This document shows positions 23,691-36,500 of a DNA stretch of 64,000 nucleotides, in pieces. Every line of letters begins with the position of its first letter. Within the stretch, counting starts at the first letter, position 1. Source of the DNA: Prunella strophiata. Its lineage: Eukaryota > Chordata > Aves > Passeriformes > Prunellidae. The DNA lies in assembly GCA_036583965.1 (NCBI GenBank), contig JAZBQD010000019.1, positions 4,410,530-4,474,529 of the forward strand. The letters run 5' to 3'. The notes beneath the pieces are model-generated. The model was not told the origin of the DNA and did not search any database. It saw only the letters and a program-made list of their open reading frames with translations. The position numbers were made by a program, and so were the translations under genes.

Positions 23691-23925
23691 TTCCTTGATT
23701 TTTTTTAGTTGTTTTTTTTGTTGGTTGTTTGGTTGGTTTTGAAAGGTTTTTTTGTTTGTTTGTGGTTTTTGTTTGTTTGGGTTGTTTTGGTTTTTTGGGG
23801 TTTTTTTTTTGTTTGGGTTTGTTTTGGGATTTTTTTGTTGGTTTTTTTTTGTGGGTTTTTGGGTTTTTTTTTGTTGTTGTTGTGGTTGTTTTCTTGGTTT
23901 TTGGGGTTTTTTTGTCTTTTGACTT
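23691..23925 (+). repeat. G/T-rich low-complexity tract
   Basis: From 23,745 to 23,892 the plus strand is composed only of G and T except for one A at 23,829. The edges are slightly less pure. It is a run of variable TTTG, GGTT and GTT motifs without a fixed unit. Strong strand asymmetry makes it a candidate for two-tetrad G-quadruplexes but not a gene. Hydrophobic reading frames through it are composition artefacts. Confidence 0.93.
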
Positions 23926-26900
23926 CCAGTCACTGCTGGAAATGCTGGAGTCCCCTGGCTCTGTTCTCACATGGAAATAAGCAAATCCTGAATAGCAGAG
24001 CCAGCAAAGCCTGGCTCTTCAGGATTTCCCACTCCACACTGGCCTCTTCCATCAGTTCTCTGAATTTCAGTACTAAATAATAGAATTAGTCAGTATTGAC
24101 ATGGAAATTAGTCAGTATTGTAATGGAATTTATAGGATCTTAATACTTTATTAATTAACTGTTATTCCAATTTGAATATTTGTGAATTCAAATAACCCCA
24201 AGATCTGTGTAATTTTCTTCAAATGGAGCAACGGGGTTCAAAAGTTACTACAAAAAAACAGACCCTCACCAACACAATATCAACTGTCTCCCAGGAAATC
24301 ATGCTAATATACAGCAAGGGGAGAAATTCTTACATTTTTCATGCACCTGAAGCCAGGATCTACTGAGAACATGGTGCAGTTTCCCAGATGCATTTTCTCT
24401 GTAACATTTCCTACAGCAACCTGGTATTTTCAGGAAAGGAGATTAAGAACTGAGGTCATTTGCTGAACACCAAGGCTGGCAGCTTTGTCTTGTTAGTCAG
24501 CCACAGAAATCCTTTGCCTGGCAGGGTGCAAGCACACGAGTGCCAAAAATGTACAGCAAAGATGGGGCAGTGATCTTACCTGAACCACAGGAAGGGGAAA
24601 GTGAGCACAGAACAGCTCCTGGCACATTTCCATAAACAAAGAGCTCAACCCAGCCCAGCCCCTTACCCCAGATGCTCAAGGGACTTCTTTAGGATTTTAA
24701 CTGGTTTTTTTTGCCATCAAACCTTGGCTGTAGAGAAGGTTGAGATGATGATAACACCATCCCAGGCTGAGTGCACCAAAGAGACACATCCCTGCCTCCT
24801 GTCTGCCCAGCAGCTCTGCTGTTCCCAAAGAATTTATGGTGACCAGCTCCAGGATGAATCACACCTCCCACCCTCACCTAATGGCTCTCCTTAAGGGCAG
24901 GCAGGTAAATCCTGCTCCCCACACTGCTGCCAGCACTCTTATCAAAACTTTGCAACTTTTATGTTTCTAGAAGGCTGAGATTCTACTCCAAGGTGCTTGT
25001 GAGACCCCCTTGACTTGCACAGTTAGAGGTGAATTTTGCACAGTGACTATTACTGGGAAAGGTCTCTCCATGCCCCTGCTCCTGCTCTTACTTCCACAGC
25101 AATCCTGGTTTTGCCTCCAGTCACCCAATCTCAACTCCCCACACAGCTCACGGTGTTTAAAATTGTAAGTTTGGAAAGCTGAAAGAAATGAAGAGAATAT
25201 TTGTGGTGCCTTCCCCCCGCCCCCTCTTTCTGTGTTTGTTTTCTGCCGTTTGAGGGAGTTAAATCAGCACAACGCACCCAGAGCCTGTGCGGGGTGAAGT
25301 GGGAGCACAAAGCTCAGCTCCTGCAGCCTGACTCACAGTGTTTCAGTGCCACAGACTGATAATGCAGCAAAAGTCATCTCAGGAGTTTTAATTTTGGGTT
25401 CTTTTCCACCTTCTCATGATGAGAACAATTCCTTTAAGCCCAGATGTTGAGTTCAGGGTCTCTCTGAGCACCCTGCGTACCAAATCCATTAAAATTTACC
25501 TGGAGACAGCACTGCCCATTCCATCCTCTGCCATCCAGGAGCCTCTCCATGCTTCATCATCAAACAAGGGCACTGCAGAGCCTGGCCTGGCTGCTGCCAC
25601 ATCCACCACAACATTCCCTTCCCTCTCTGCCTTCCCATAAAGCAGGATCCATCCTGTTCACACAGCCACCAGCACTGGGTACCCCACAGTCTCCTCCTCA
25701 GTCAGTCCCACTGCTTCACGTGTTTTTCCCTACCAAGTCATGGGAAAGTATCTCCTGATAAAAAGCCAAACTCCCTTTATATCAGCTTGAGGCAAAATAC
25801 CTCTTGCCCTGTCCCCAACAGTCCCAAAGAACAATTTGTCCTGTCTTTCTTTCACACATTTGAAAGCTCACGTGCTCCTCAGTGCTGACTCACCAGGACT
25901 TAAAAACCCTGAACTCTTGAACCCCCTGATGCCAAAAAAATGAGCCTGAAGCTTCCTTCCACAGCATTCCCACCACATGGCTGATGTGGGGTACTTAGAA
26001 AATTTTTTGCCGTACAGATTCGCCCAATTAACCTTATGGGAAGTGTCTGTAAGGGGGAGACATGGAAAAGGAAGAAGTTTAGTGCAGTTCCTCATCTGTA
26101 ATGTCAGAAAGACAGAATTTGCTTCATGGCACATCCTCAGAACATTCCAGAAGGCAAATGAGTCACTGAAGGAGCAGAGGCCAGTTTTGATAGATGGTCC
26201 ACAGCAGTGAAACAGCCACAATGATCAGCAATGCCATCACATTCCTGAGATAAACAAGGACCTCAACAGAGGAGAAGAGAAATGACCACTGTGATAGCAA
26301 AACAGCTCTTCCAGGAGGAAAAATACATCAAGAATTTTCACTTCCTCACCTCAGTCATCCATCAATAAATAAGTCTTCTAATTGGGAAGCAGCAGAAGCA
26401 ACTGCCTTTGACCTGATGCCATAAATGGGCTTTCAAATCAACCAAGCAACAATATTCCCTTCCAAAGCAGAAAATTCCTCAGCATTTCTCTGCCACATAC
26501 TTTGTAACGGCTTAGTCATCAAATCAGACAGACCTTGGGTAAAGCCAGGTGCTTCATGAGCATCTCAGCTGCAGCTGGGCACTGACAGAAGGAGCTGCTC
26601 ACTGGCAGTGCCACTTTTGGGCCTGTCACCAGCAGGGACACTGTCCCTCTGTGGAACCACCAGCATCCCCCCAAGCCTTTCCCCCACCCCCTCCCCCCGA
26701 TGCCAGTGAGATCCAAGGAGCCCATTCCTCATCAAGACACAGATCTGGAACCAGTCCAGCCCAGCTGGAGCATCTGCTCTGTATTTGCATCACTTCACAG
26801 GATCTTTCCATTGATTTTTTTTTGCTGCAGAGATGAGAGCAATTAAAAAACCTCAAGCGCATGTCTGCCGTTCTCCCTGTCTTATCTCAGCTCTCTGATT

Positions 26901-28410
26901 GTCATTGAAATAACCACAACAAAAATTGGAGCAGAGACCCAAAATCTGCTCTCAGTGAAATCATCTGCAGGCTCAGAATAAACTATGGGCTTAAGAGCTT
27001 TGCTGTACCAAGCCCTAAATAATAGAGGTGGGAAGGGAACAGAGCCCACAGCTCCTACAGCACTGGGAGAAGCTAAGGGAGACTTTGCATGAACAGAGAA
27101 AAGACAGAGAATCCAAATGTAACCACCTTGACACATTCAAATCATAAAAACCACTGCAGAGCAGGACAATGCTGGAGCAAAACAAGCAAGAACATGGGAT
27201 CAGGAGTGCTGGGAGCACAGCACACCAGCCCTGCCAGGGGGATTCTCCTGAGCATCAGCATCACAAAAGCACCCTGCAGGAGACCCTCCCTCTGCCTGTT
27301 GAGAAGCAAGGGCAGAACAAGTGAAAGAAGCCAGGTGTTTTCTAGTCTCAGGTCACAGTCCTTGCTAATATGTTCATCAACCATGGAGGGAAAAAAGGAG
27401 AACAAGTTGCTCATTTTAGTCTCTCTTTCTGGCCATATCCTGGATGACAGAGTCACAAGCTAACAGAAATGAGGACACCTACATTCTAGCTCTCAAAGAA
27501 AGGCAGAACTGAAGCACTGCTTTTCCTGCCTTCATCTTTCAAGAGCTTCCAAGGTATTTTCACCCCACACAAGTCCTGCTTCCTATCCACCACTGACCAG
27601 CAGCTGCTTCACTCCTCTGATGGGATGTACATCATCCTTGAGAGTCCTGGGGCACTTCAGATTTGAGGATTGCTCATCCACATCCCACATTCCTGAGGGG
27701 AAGCCAATCAGCCACATGGGACTGGCCCCAGAAAGGTGACTCCAAGATCCAAAGCAGAGGAGGATTGGCATGGGTTAAACTACAAGAGGGTCTTTGGGCA
27801 GGCAGGTTGCAACTATCTAGTGAGGAATATTATATGGGAAAATTACTTCAGAGGTGATTTTGGCATCCATTAGGATGAAACCACACAGGAAATCATGGGA
27901 TGGGAAAGCAAATCCTCCTGAAGCATTAACATCTGTGAGGAACATCTCTACCAGACCCTGTGGAATGACTTTGCTCTGGATCCAGAAGTCAGGTGGTGGC
28001 TTCAGGCTACAGCTCTCCCAAACATGAACACTTGCTGCAGGGTTTTCAAGGTAGCACTGGGCCAGAATTTCAATAGGGACTCACAGCCAGCCATCCCTAG
28101 CAGGAATTTGCCAGGCTCCAACATCAAAAGAACAGTGAAGACAGGTGGCTCCTGTCTCTGAGGACACCTCACTGAGCCAGCTCTGACATCACCTGGGCCA
28201 AGGCTGCTGTGGACAAATTATCCCAGCATTTATAACAAAAACACCTCAGGGAATCGGGCACAGGGCTCAGTTCATCCAGACACATGAGAATAAGGAAAAA
28301 TGGAAATAAATTTCAAAGGAGAACTGAGGTATTTATATTCATCTGAACCTGAGAGAAGTAGGAAGATAAGCAGAGAAAAGAATGATTAAAACAATTCTTA
28401 TCTCATTTAC
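23926..28410. other. Noncoding sequence, nothing recognised
   Basis: About 4.5 kb of unique-looking sequence. Small features are a ~26-base duplication of ATTAGTCAGTATTG near 24,088-24,121, a CpG-containing patch near 25,217-25,290 and a C-rich block at 26,667-26,698. I found no exon, RNA gene or transposon that I can support. Confidence 0.5.
26667..26698 (-). other. Potential G-quadruplex (minus strand)
   Basis: The plus strand has four C runs of 6, 5, 5 and 6 bases separated by loops of 8, 1 and 1. The minus strand therefore fits the G3+ N1-7 quadruplex pattern, except that the first loop is slightly long. Confidence 0.6.
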
Positions 28411-28689
28411 TGTTCCTGTGTTATGACAAAGTAGAATACAATATGGAGATTTTTTAGCCAAAGTGATGGTATTTTGTCTTCCTGGCCTATCAGGGCCAGG
28501 TGTGTGTCCAGACTGTCAGTCAGGAGACAGTCACAAGATTTTGTTCAGTGCAGTTTGGTTCTTGTTCAGTTTCAGTTTAGATGTATTATAGTTTAGATAT
28601 AATATAATATAGAATAATATGGTATAATAAAGTAGTTAATTAACCTTCTGATATCATAGAGTTATTCCCTACCACGGGGCATGCCTACA
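28411..28689 (+). mobile_element. Probable short solo LTR
   Basis: A 279-bp segment starting TGTTCC and ending CCTACA, with a 5-bp target duplication TTTAC on each side (28,406-28,410 and 28,690-28,694). An AT-rich core contains TATA-like sequence and AATAAA near 28,625, in the order expected for a plus-oriented LTR. The 5-bp duplication suggests an ERVL-like or alpharetrovirus-unlike family distinct from the three LTRs at 12.8-16.0 kb. No internal genes are present. The match rests on termini and target duplication alone. Confidence 0.6.
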
Positions 28690-28694
28690 TTTAC

Positions 28695-31600
28695 AATAGA
28701 GAGCACATCATACCCTTAAAAAAAACCCAAATCCTCTCAGTCTGTCCAAAATACTTTAACAACAGCTCCTCAGTGAGGCCCTAAATCATAGATTTACAGC
28801 CATAAATCCAACAGACACAAACCCCTGAGCAGAGAGGCTGCAGGAAGGAGGATGCACAACAGATGCAATGCAATCCCAGCTGCATTGCATGGAAGCAAAT
28901 GGAGCTCAGCTTTATTTCCAGGTACAGAGAGGGTTACAGTGTTATTTTTGCTTTTCCTCAGCAATGTGGGATGAGTGTAAAAAGGGCTCTTGTTCTGGTG
29001 TGAGCCGTGCACGTCGCAGGGGACGCCAGCACAAAGGCAAGAGGCCAAGTGACAGCTTTGGAGCCAAGAGATGACAGAGATGACTTCAGCCTTTCCTGTG
29101 AATATGAGCTGGAGCTGATTAACTGAGGAAGGAGTGCGGGCCAGGGCACAAAACTGGCCAAGCTGCCCTTGGGCTCTCTTGCTGGCTGGCCTGTACAGGG
29201 GAGGCAAATCCTTTTCTTTGTCCTTGTGCCTCCCTGCCCCTTCCCATGTGGGACAGAGGCTGAGGAGCTCCCTTGCTTTTCCACAGGAAGCACTGAAGTC
29301 ATGTCCCCAGCCTCTGTAAGAGCAAAGAAATAATTAAGTAAGGTAATAAAGCATCAAGCCCTAAATATAGAGAAAGCCTCACCAGGAAAGCACCTTCTCC
29401 AGCCCCATCATTTAAACATCCACAGCAGCAGAGAGTGGTTATGAAGCACTTAAAAGACCAAACACCCTGGTGGGCTGAGATCAGGATGAGAAACCTCATC
29501 TCCACAGGTAATTTTTCACTAAGTTATAAAGCAGGCAGAACTGCGACTTTGAATGAAAGAGCCAGCTCAGCTTCCACTGGAGCTCCAGTGCTGCTGTGCC
29601 AGCATAAATTTTAATAAAATACCAATATAAATTTAGTCTTTTTACCCCTTGAAATGTTGCTCTATATAGAATGAGACTCACGGGCCTTTAAATAACAGTC
29701 TATTCAAGCATCACAATGAGCTATTTTGCCCACGTAAGTAGATACTTTATTCCAGCAACTTGACAACGATTCAGAGAGCTGCCTTGCCCTGCTCTGAGCC
29801 AGAAAGCCACTTCACATCTCCACCAACTGATTTGTAAGGTATGCCTACTGCTATAATTTCTTCTTTGGCCTGTTGGTCTGTGCCCTTTTCCACCAAACTA
29901 CTCACAAAATCAAAGAGCACATTTTGATTCTAAAGCAACCTCTCTGACACAGCACAGATTTCAACTGAGATCAGCCTGAGAGATGTGTATATTTCTTCAT
30001 ATTCAACGTGTGTGCCCAGTGAATTCAGCTCCAGAGCAGAGCCAAAGGCTCCACAAAGACCCTTCACTGCTTGCTGCAGCTGCAAGCAAGGTCTGTGCCA
30101 CAGAGATGCATCTTTATAAGCCTATTTAATTTTAATACCTTTAAATTATGGCACTGGTTTTACAGATGAGGTAGGAACTGCCATTACCATTTGTAAGACA
30201 TTTATTTCTAACCTGCTCCAAAAGGCTGCTTTCCCCATGAATTTCCTCTGCATGCCTTTATAACCCATGTAGAGCTTGGCTTGCAAAGTCAACCATAAAT
30301 CAGTCACAGCAAACCAGAGGTGAGATACCCTTTTACAGGAACACATCACCCTCTGAGTGCTGTACCTCAAAGAGGCAGAGCCTAGAAAACCCAGAGCTGC
30401 CTTATTTACAGCTCCTAGGAGAGGGACAGTATTTCAGAATTCAAACTCTGGGTGGTTAAAGGAAAGAAAATTGCAGTTTCCAAACAAAAGTATCAGCTGG
30501 TTTTGCTTCCTGCTGACATGAATTCATTTGTGGGGTTTGCATGTTTTCTGAGGCAGTAAAATGGTGCTGAACAACACATGACAAGTTGGCATCACCCCCA
30601 TGGGGAATGTGATGAAAATACAGAGTAGAGGAAAGGGGGAGAGAGTATGGCTGAGCAGAACATGGATAACCTCTCCCCCTCAGATCAGGCACACCAGTGA
30701 TCTCCTCTCAGAATGGGAAAGAGGGATATGTTACATAAAGGTGCAGGATTTTTATATCCTGTCTCGTTTTTCTCAGCATCCCCTGGGCTCCTCACAGTAC
30801 TGTAAGTCAGTAAGTTCCCTTACTGACTGTAAGGGAAGCAGGGAAAAAGCTTCTCCTGATTTTACCCCAAATGTGGCAGGGAGGGGAAATGATGTAAAGG
30901 CAAACAATACAATAGAGGAAAGTCCTCAGACAGAAAACCAAAACTATTCAATGCTACAAGCAGGGCCCACCAGCAGAAAAAGGGACAGGGCCTCCTGGTC
31001 AGAAAGGCCACCTGGATCAACCACTGGGCAGCCAAGGAACAGCTGTCCTGACCATCCCTGTGGCAGCAGGCAGCTCTGGCACCTCCCCTTGCTGAGAAGC
31101 AGCAGATTGTTTCCAGGACAGAGCTGGCTTTTGTGCCGACATCACAAACCCACTTCAGAGACCTGAAGTGGAACAGCTTGTTCTCCTGCCCGTGGATTTT
31201 CACAAGTGTGCAGCCTCAGGAGCTGCCAGGCTGTGCTGTGATGGATGGCCTGGTGTCCAGCACAGCCTCTCTGGAGGACAGCCACGCTGTTTTCACCAGG
31301 ACAGCTGCAAAGCTGGAGAAGGGATGATGCAAGAAGGAGTGGCTGTGCCTACTGCCCACTTCCACCTTGTGCCTCGTGCCATAAAGGCAGGAGCACTCAG
31401 ACATCCCTTCTGAGCCTTTGTGGCTCTGAAATGAAGAGTCCTCCAAGCAGGTGAGTCAGCTCCATGGATTTTTGGGAACACTACTGATGTGTGGAAGCAG
31501 TAATCACTGCTGTCAGTGTATTCTGCTCCCACATATGTGAAATAACCAAAACATGTACAGGAATTGTGGCTGGTCTCAGTTTAGCCTCTCTTGGTGTAAG

Positions 31601-32034
31601 ACTATATCCCATACTTGGCTCAGCCACAAAGAACATCTTCAATCTCCTCTCAGCCAAAGGCACTGGAGTGACCTTGACAGAACACAGAAATTGATACTGA
31701 GTCTAAGTGACTGGCCCAAAGTGTTTCAATTTTACTCTGCAGCAGCTGGGATGTGATTCTCACGTGCTGAAGCAGAAACAGACTGCAGCATTTGCTGAAG
31801 ACAAGCCTTGCCAAAGGCTGCCAGGCTGGGAGGGACACTCCATCCCCTCCAGGTCACTGTGCTTTTCCCACAACAAAACAGTTCTTGAAAGATTTCTTGC
31901 AATTTCAGGCCCAGTATGAGCATCAAAGTTATTCCTTTTAACTCACAGAATGTCTCAGAGCATCACAACTTTATGATGAGGCTCCTGCCTTCCCCTCTGT
32001 GCCCTCCAAGCTGTCCAGGTGATGGAAGTGTGGC
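28695..32034. other. Noncoding sequence, nothing recognised
   Basis: Includes a CpG-retaining patch at 29,003-29,028, a 10-bp-stem inverted repeat at 30,805-30,828 and a 188-codon open frame at 30,600-31,166 (+) with no recognisable domain. I could not assign any gene. Confidence 0.5.
30805..30828. repeat. Small perfect inverted repeat
   Basis: Arms AGTCAGTAAG and CTTACTGACT (10 bp) around a 4-base loop TTCC. No T-rich tail or longer precursor stem is evident, so it is neither a clear terminator nor a microRNA hairpin. Confidence 0.75.
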
Positions 32035-32340
32035 AATGACAGAGTAACTGAAGCTGGAGAGGACCTCCACATGCTTGTTCAACCTGCTCAGGCCAGGGCC
32101 CCACATCACAGGTAGGTCAGGTTGCCCAGGACCTGACCCAGTTGAGTTTTTAATGTCTCCAAAGATGAAGTCTCCTCAACTCCATTTCAGCACCTGCCTG
32201 GTCTTGTGGTGGATTTCACCCACCATGATATCCTAAATTCCTAAAAATGACAAGTCTTGAGCTCCAGCAGCACAGCCCTAGCACCATGGTACTGGTTATT
32301 CCCTTTGGTCAGAATTTCTTCTTTGACCTGAAAGATGTTC
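32035..32340 (-). mobile_element. Old CR1 LINE fragment, antisense
   Basis: A diverged CR1 3' region. It shows 'aagctggagaggacctccac', 'ttcaacctgctcaggccagg', 'gttgcccaggacctgaccca', 'tttttaatgtctccaaagat' and 'aatttcttctttgacctgaa' in the order expected for a minus-strand copy. The tail repeats are lost. Divergence is much greater than in the copies at 10.6 or 41.4 kb. Confidence 0.75.
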
Positions 32341-33339
32341 CTCATTTGTCAGTTCAGAAGGAGCATTCCCACAGGAATGCCATCCCTCCTATAAACTGCC
32401 ACCATCTCCTGGCATCTGTCAGCTGGAAAATTCCCAGCTGTGGTTTATGTGATAAATCCACTGCTCCCATCAGAGATCTGCCCTGCCTCAGCTGGCTGCC
32501 CTTCACACTGCACTGCTTGCAGCCCAGGACATTGATAAAAATGCATGATCTGATACAGGCTGGGAAGGGAGGGAAAGCTGTAGCACTCAGTCAACAACAT
32601 GGACACCTTCCAGCAGCAAACCAGTGCCTTCACATAGTGATGGATCACAAGCAAGTAGAGCCAGCTTCTGATTGCACTCTTGCACTAAGGAAACATTACC
32701 AATAAAAATACAAAGAAAAATAAAGGTAATAATTTGAACTTGGCTTAGGCCATGTGTCTTATAAAGACATGCAGGCAAAAAAAAAAAGGAAAACACATCC
32801 AGGTAAATTGAGATTGCACATCTGTAAATTAAGGCTGAAAGAAGAGGTCAAGTTATAACATTTTTGCCACCTAAAAGCAGGGTGTGACCACTGTAAGCAG
32901 CTCATCTAAAACACTTTCCTGAGTTTCACAGCAAAGTTCACTGTACCCTACATTCACTATGGGACCAGGCACAAAGAAAACAGAGGGACTTTGAGTGAAG
33001 ATTGCAAATCCAAACAACAGGAGCTGTAATCATGTGTCTGATGAGTTTTCCAAACACAGCCATACACCCAAAACCTGAAGCTGAAGTATTTCATTCCCAA
33101 GATCAGCTGAAGAACTCTGAAGCATTGAGGTGGTGTAGGAAGAAGAAGCCTACCAAGAGCACAACCATTTCTAAATCCCCTTGGGCTGATCCAAGTACTT
33201 AGATAAATAAGAAGCATGGACAAATGCCAAACCCCTCCCACAGGCTCTGCTATTTGGGCAAAACTATCCTACAACATCCAGAACTGTCAGAGGTGGAGTT
33301 TGCTGGCAGGGAACTTTCAAAGAGAACCATGAAGCTCCA
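32341..33339. other. Noncoding sequence, nothing recognised
   Basis: Unique-looking sequence with an A run near 32,777. No gene or named repeat is supported. Confidence 0.45.
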
Positions 33340-33520
33340 TCTCATTCATCCCTGGCAGGGGATGCCCCTGGATCCCTGGAAGTGTCCAGGGCCAGGATGG
33401 ATGGGGTTTGGAGCAGCCTGGGATGGTGGGAGGTGTCCCTGGCTATGACAGGGGGGTGGAATCAGAAGAGCTTTAAGGTCCCTTCCAGACCAAACCATTG
33501 CATGCTGATTCTCTGATTTC
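33340..33520 (+). mobile_element. CR1 LINE fragment, 3' end, sense
   Basis: Contains 'tttggagcagcctgggatgg', 'tgggaggtgtccctggctat' and 'ctttaaggtcccttccagac', then a degraded tail 'ctgattctctgattt'. Same subfamily type as 20,585-20,848. 5'-truncated. Confidence 0.87.
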
Positions 33521-36500
33521 ACTCCACAGAGTTGGACACTGCCCTACTCAAAGGGTGTAAATGTGACTCAACAAGTGCCAAGCTGGGGTACAAGAGCATT
33601 CCTCAGTCTGCACCTTTAGCTACTCCTCCTGCCTGGAGGGCAGACACATCTGCAATCTCTGTCTGACACTCCTTTCTCCTTGAATTATACAAGGTGCTGG
33701 CCCCTGTGCTCCTTCCTCCTTAATGGAGGGGTTGGGAAGGGCTAAAAAGTTGGTGCTGGCCTCAAATTGAGATTTTCTGATTGGCTCTAGAAAAACCCCA
33801 AGAGCAGACCTGGACTTGAGTAGCCACTGCAGGAAATTTTATCAGAGACTGAGCTGCTCCAGAAGAGCATCAAGTCTGCAGGACAGAAGAATGACTCCTG
33901 AGCATGGAATGGTCCTGAAGTCACCTCAGACATTTTGGAGTGCACCAGAACCCTTCAGTCCATTAAAACCAGCACATCTCACTCTCCACAGGCAGCAGCA
34001 TTGGGCCCTTGATCACACAACAAAAAGGATCCCAAGAAAAATGGGGCGTGCATTTGGTTTATTATCAATTAAAAGCAGGAAGCTACAAATCACACTTTAG
34101 AGCATCAGGAGCAGAGCAAAGCCTGCTGAATGCATCCCTGGGAAACACTGGTACCCTGTGCAAAATTAGCCATGCTTCAGCAGTACATTTAGTGAAATTA
34201 TCTGAGGATCAAAATTACTAAATGTTTCGTGAAGACCCTGGATTATTGTGCTGTGGTGATGTGTCAACAAGACAGAGAAATAAAGTATGAGAAAAAAATA
34301 CCCTTCTTAGAGTAAAAGGAGGATTGTGCTCTCACCTGCTCCATTACTACAGCTCCAAGTAATCAAACATGGATATAATTTTGCTGTTCCTTAAAATGAA
34401 ACAGTTGAACACTGAACAAATAATGGCTTCTGCTCCAACCCAAAGTGACAAATCTGGCGATGCACACACCAGGCAATCTACTTCGTTACTGTTTCAATAA
34501 AAATGATTTCATGGGTTCTTTTTTTCTTCTTCCCCTGAGACACCAGCATATTGGTGATTACTCAGGATTATAGCAGTGCTTATTCCATTAAGCAATCCAA
34601 TTCACCAGGCATTGCTGATTTAGACATGCAGTTCCACAAAAGGCTTGGTACTGCTCTGTGTTTCCTAGGAAATGTGAGGCTCAAAGAATTGGATGCAGAC
34701 TGGGAAGCTCCCATCATCAGGAATGCCTACACAGCCTAAAGACTGAGATCCTGGGAAGCAATACTCTGCTGGCATTGATAGGAAAAATCTGAAAAAGTCC
34801 ATGGAATGGAGCAAGGGGAAATTGTTTTCAACCTGTGCTATTGCTATCCAACAGAACAGCACAGCAGGTCTGAGGAAAGCAGTGAGAAAGTGGTCCCTGA
34901 AATAAAAGCCAGGACATGAGGGCGTGTTTGTCACCACTCTTCACTGCTGCTCAGGTCTTCTTCCCATTTTTCAGATGTTCAACACCAAATCAAACTCAAT
35001 GGAAGAAGTCTTCTTGGATCAATGGATGTTACTGCACATCCAAGTCATCTCCTTCTGAAGAGAACCACGAAGTTCCCACTAAAAGGTAAAGCAAAGCAAT
35101 GCTTTTAATACCACCTTTTATTTCATTTAATCACAAGAAAGGAACAGCTTCTCCAAATATGCTTTATCTAGAAAATGTGCCTGTTTTTTACCAGCCAGGG
35201 CAAATCACAGCACTTTGTGCTGACCTCAGTATCTCTTCTACAGCCTACAGGAGATTATCTGCTCCAGCAGTTAAAGAATCTTCCTAAAGACAGAAAAACC
35301 TCGTCTTTGATAAACAAACACTCTGTTAGCATTCCAGCCAAAGCATAAGAAGTTCACTGCAGAAGCTGGATTGATTATGTAAGGCATTGATTCCTGCCTC
35401 ACACATTTTTTTTGCTCTATAATAAAGATGTTAGAGAGCCAGAAATTCAGCAGCTGCAGTAATAGATGGAAGAGAACTTACTATAACTAGCAGACAATCT
35501 GATCCCAAATTTGAATTCTTCTTTCTTTCAAAAGCATAATTAAATACTAGGAAGCTGAAATAAATCTACTTAATACACCCTGAATCATTTCATGCCAGTA
35601 TAAAGCAAAATTCAAGAGACTGAGGAGAGATCAAAACAGAAACTTTGCCTGCATCAACCAAAATTGACAGCAGCACTATTAAGAAAAGCACCACAGTAAA
35701 GCAAAGTAATAGTCTTAATTTACTGCTGAATCTTTCAGTTCTGTTTCCTTCCCTTGCCTTCCTTGGAAAGCACATGTTTTATTTATGATTAGAGGAACTT
35801 ATCCCTGAAGGGCATGTCTCACCAAGCTGATCTTTTAGGGGACAAAGTAAATTTAAGATGAACTTGGTCTGCTTCAGATTGCCAGAATGTTATTTGAGCC
35901 CATGAATTTCTATCAGGTTCTCTCAGTCAGTTGCTGTGTCTGGGTTATCGAGGAAGGAGCAGGCTCTGCTGCTGGGATTAGGAATGGTTTACTTTCACTC
36001 AATACTTCCTTTCACCATCAAAGACTCCTTGCAAACCTAATAACAGACTCCAGAGAGACAGGAAAAGCTCCCTTTACTGATAAACTAAGCCAAAGCTCTG
36101 CAAAAAATAAAAAGCTGAGCAAAAGGAGTTAAAAATCCATCCACTTGTCTTTGTCCCATTTCATCCCACACAGGATTTCAAGAGACAGATCATTATCAAT
36201 GGTACCAACAAACAAAAAATAACACACCACCACACACACCTCGAACTCCAGCACTCCTTGTTCCTTATTCAGCTGACCTAAAACCCTTTCTAGGTTATCC
36301 CAGACTCCTTGGAACTGGACAGCTTAGGAATGTCAGCCTTGAATTATCCACCCACACTCAGCACATTCCTGCTCCATCCCTGGAGATCAAACAGGATCCT
36401 TCTCCTCACCCCAGCTTGCACCTTTCCAACGGGAGCAGCGGACACGGTCTCTTGAGCAAGCTCAGGCTTATATTTAGCACCAAAGTACAGATCTGACAAG

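Noticed and set aside
23605..23980. Membrane-like and Lys/Gln-rich open frames over the G/T tract
   Set aside because: Both peptides come directly from low-complexity G/T (or A/C) composition.
30600..31166. 188-codon plus-strand open frame
   Set aside because: Given 64 kb and six frames, about one frame this long is expected by chance. There is no domain, no exon boundary logic and codon use is unremarkable.
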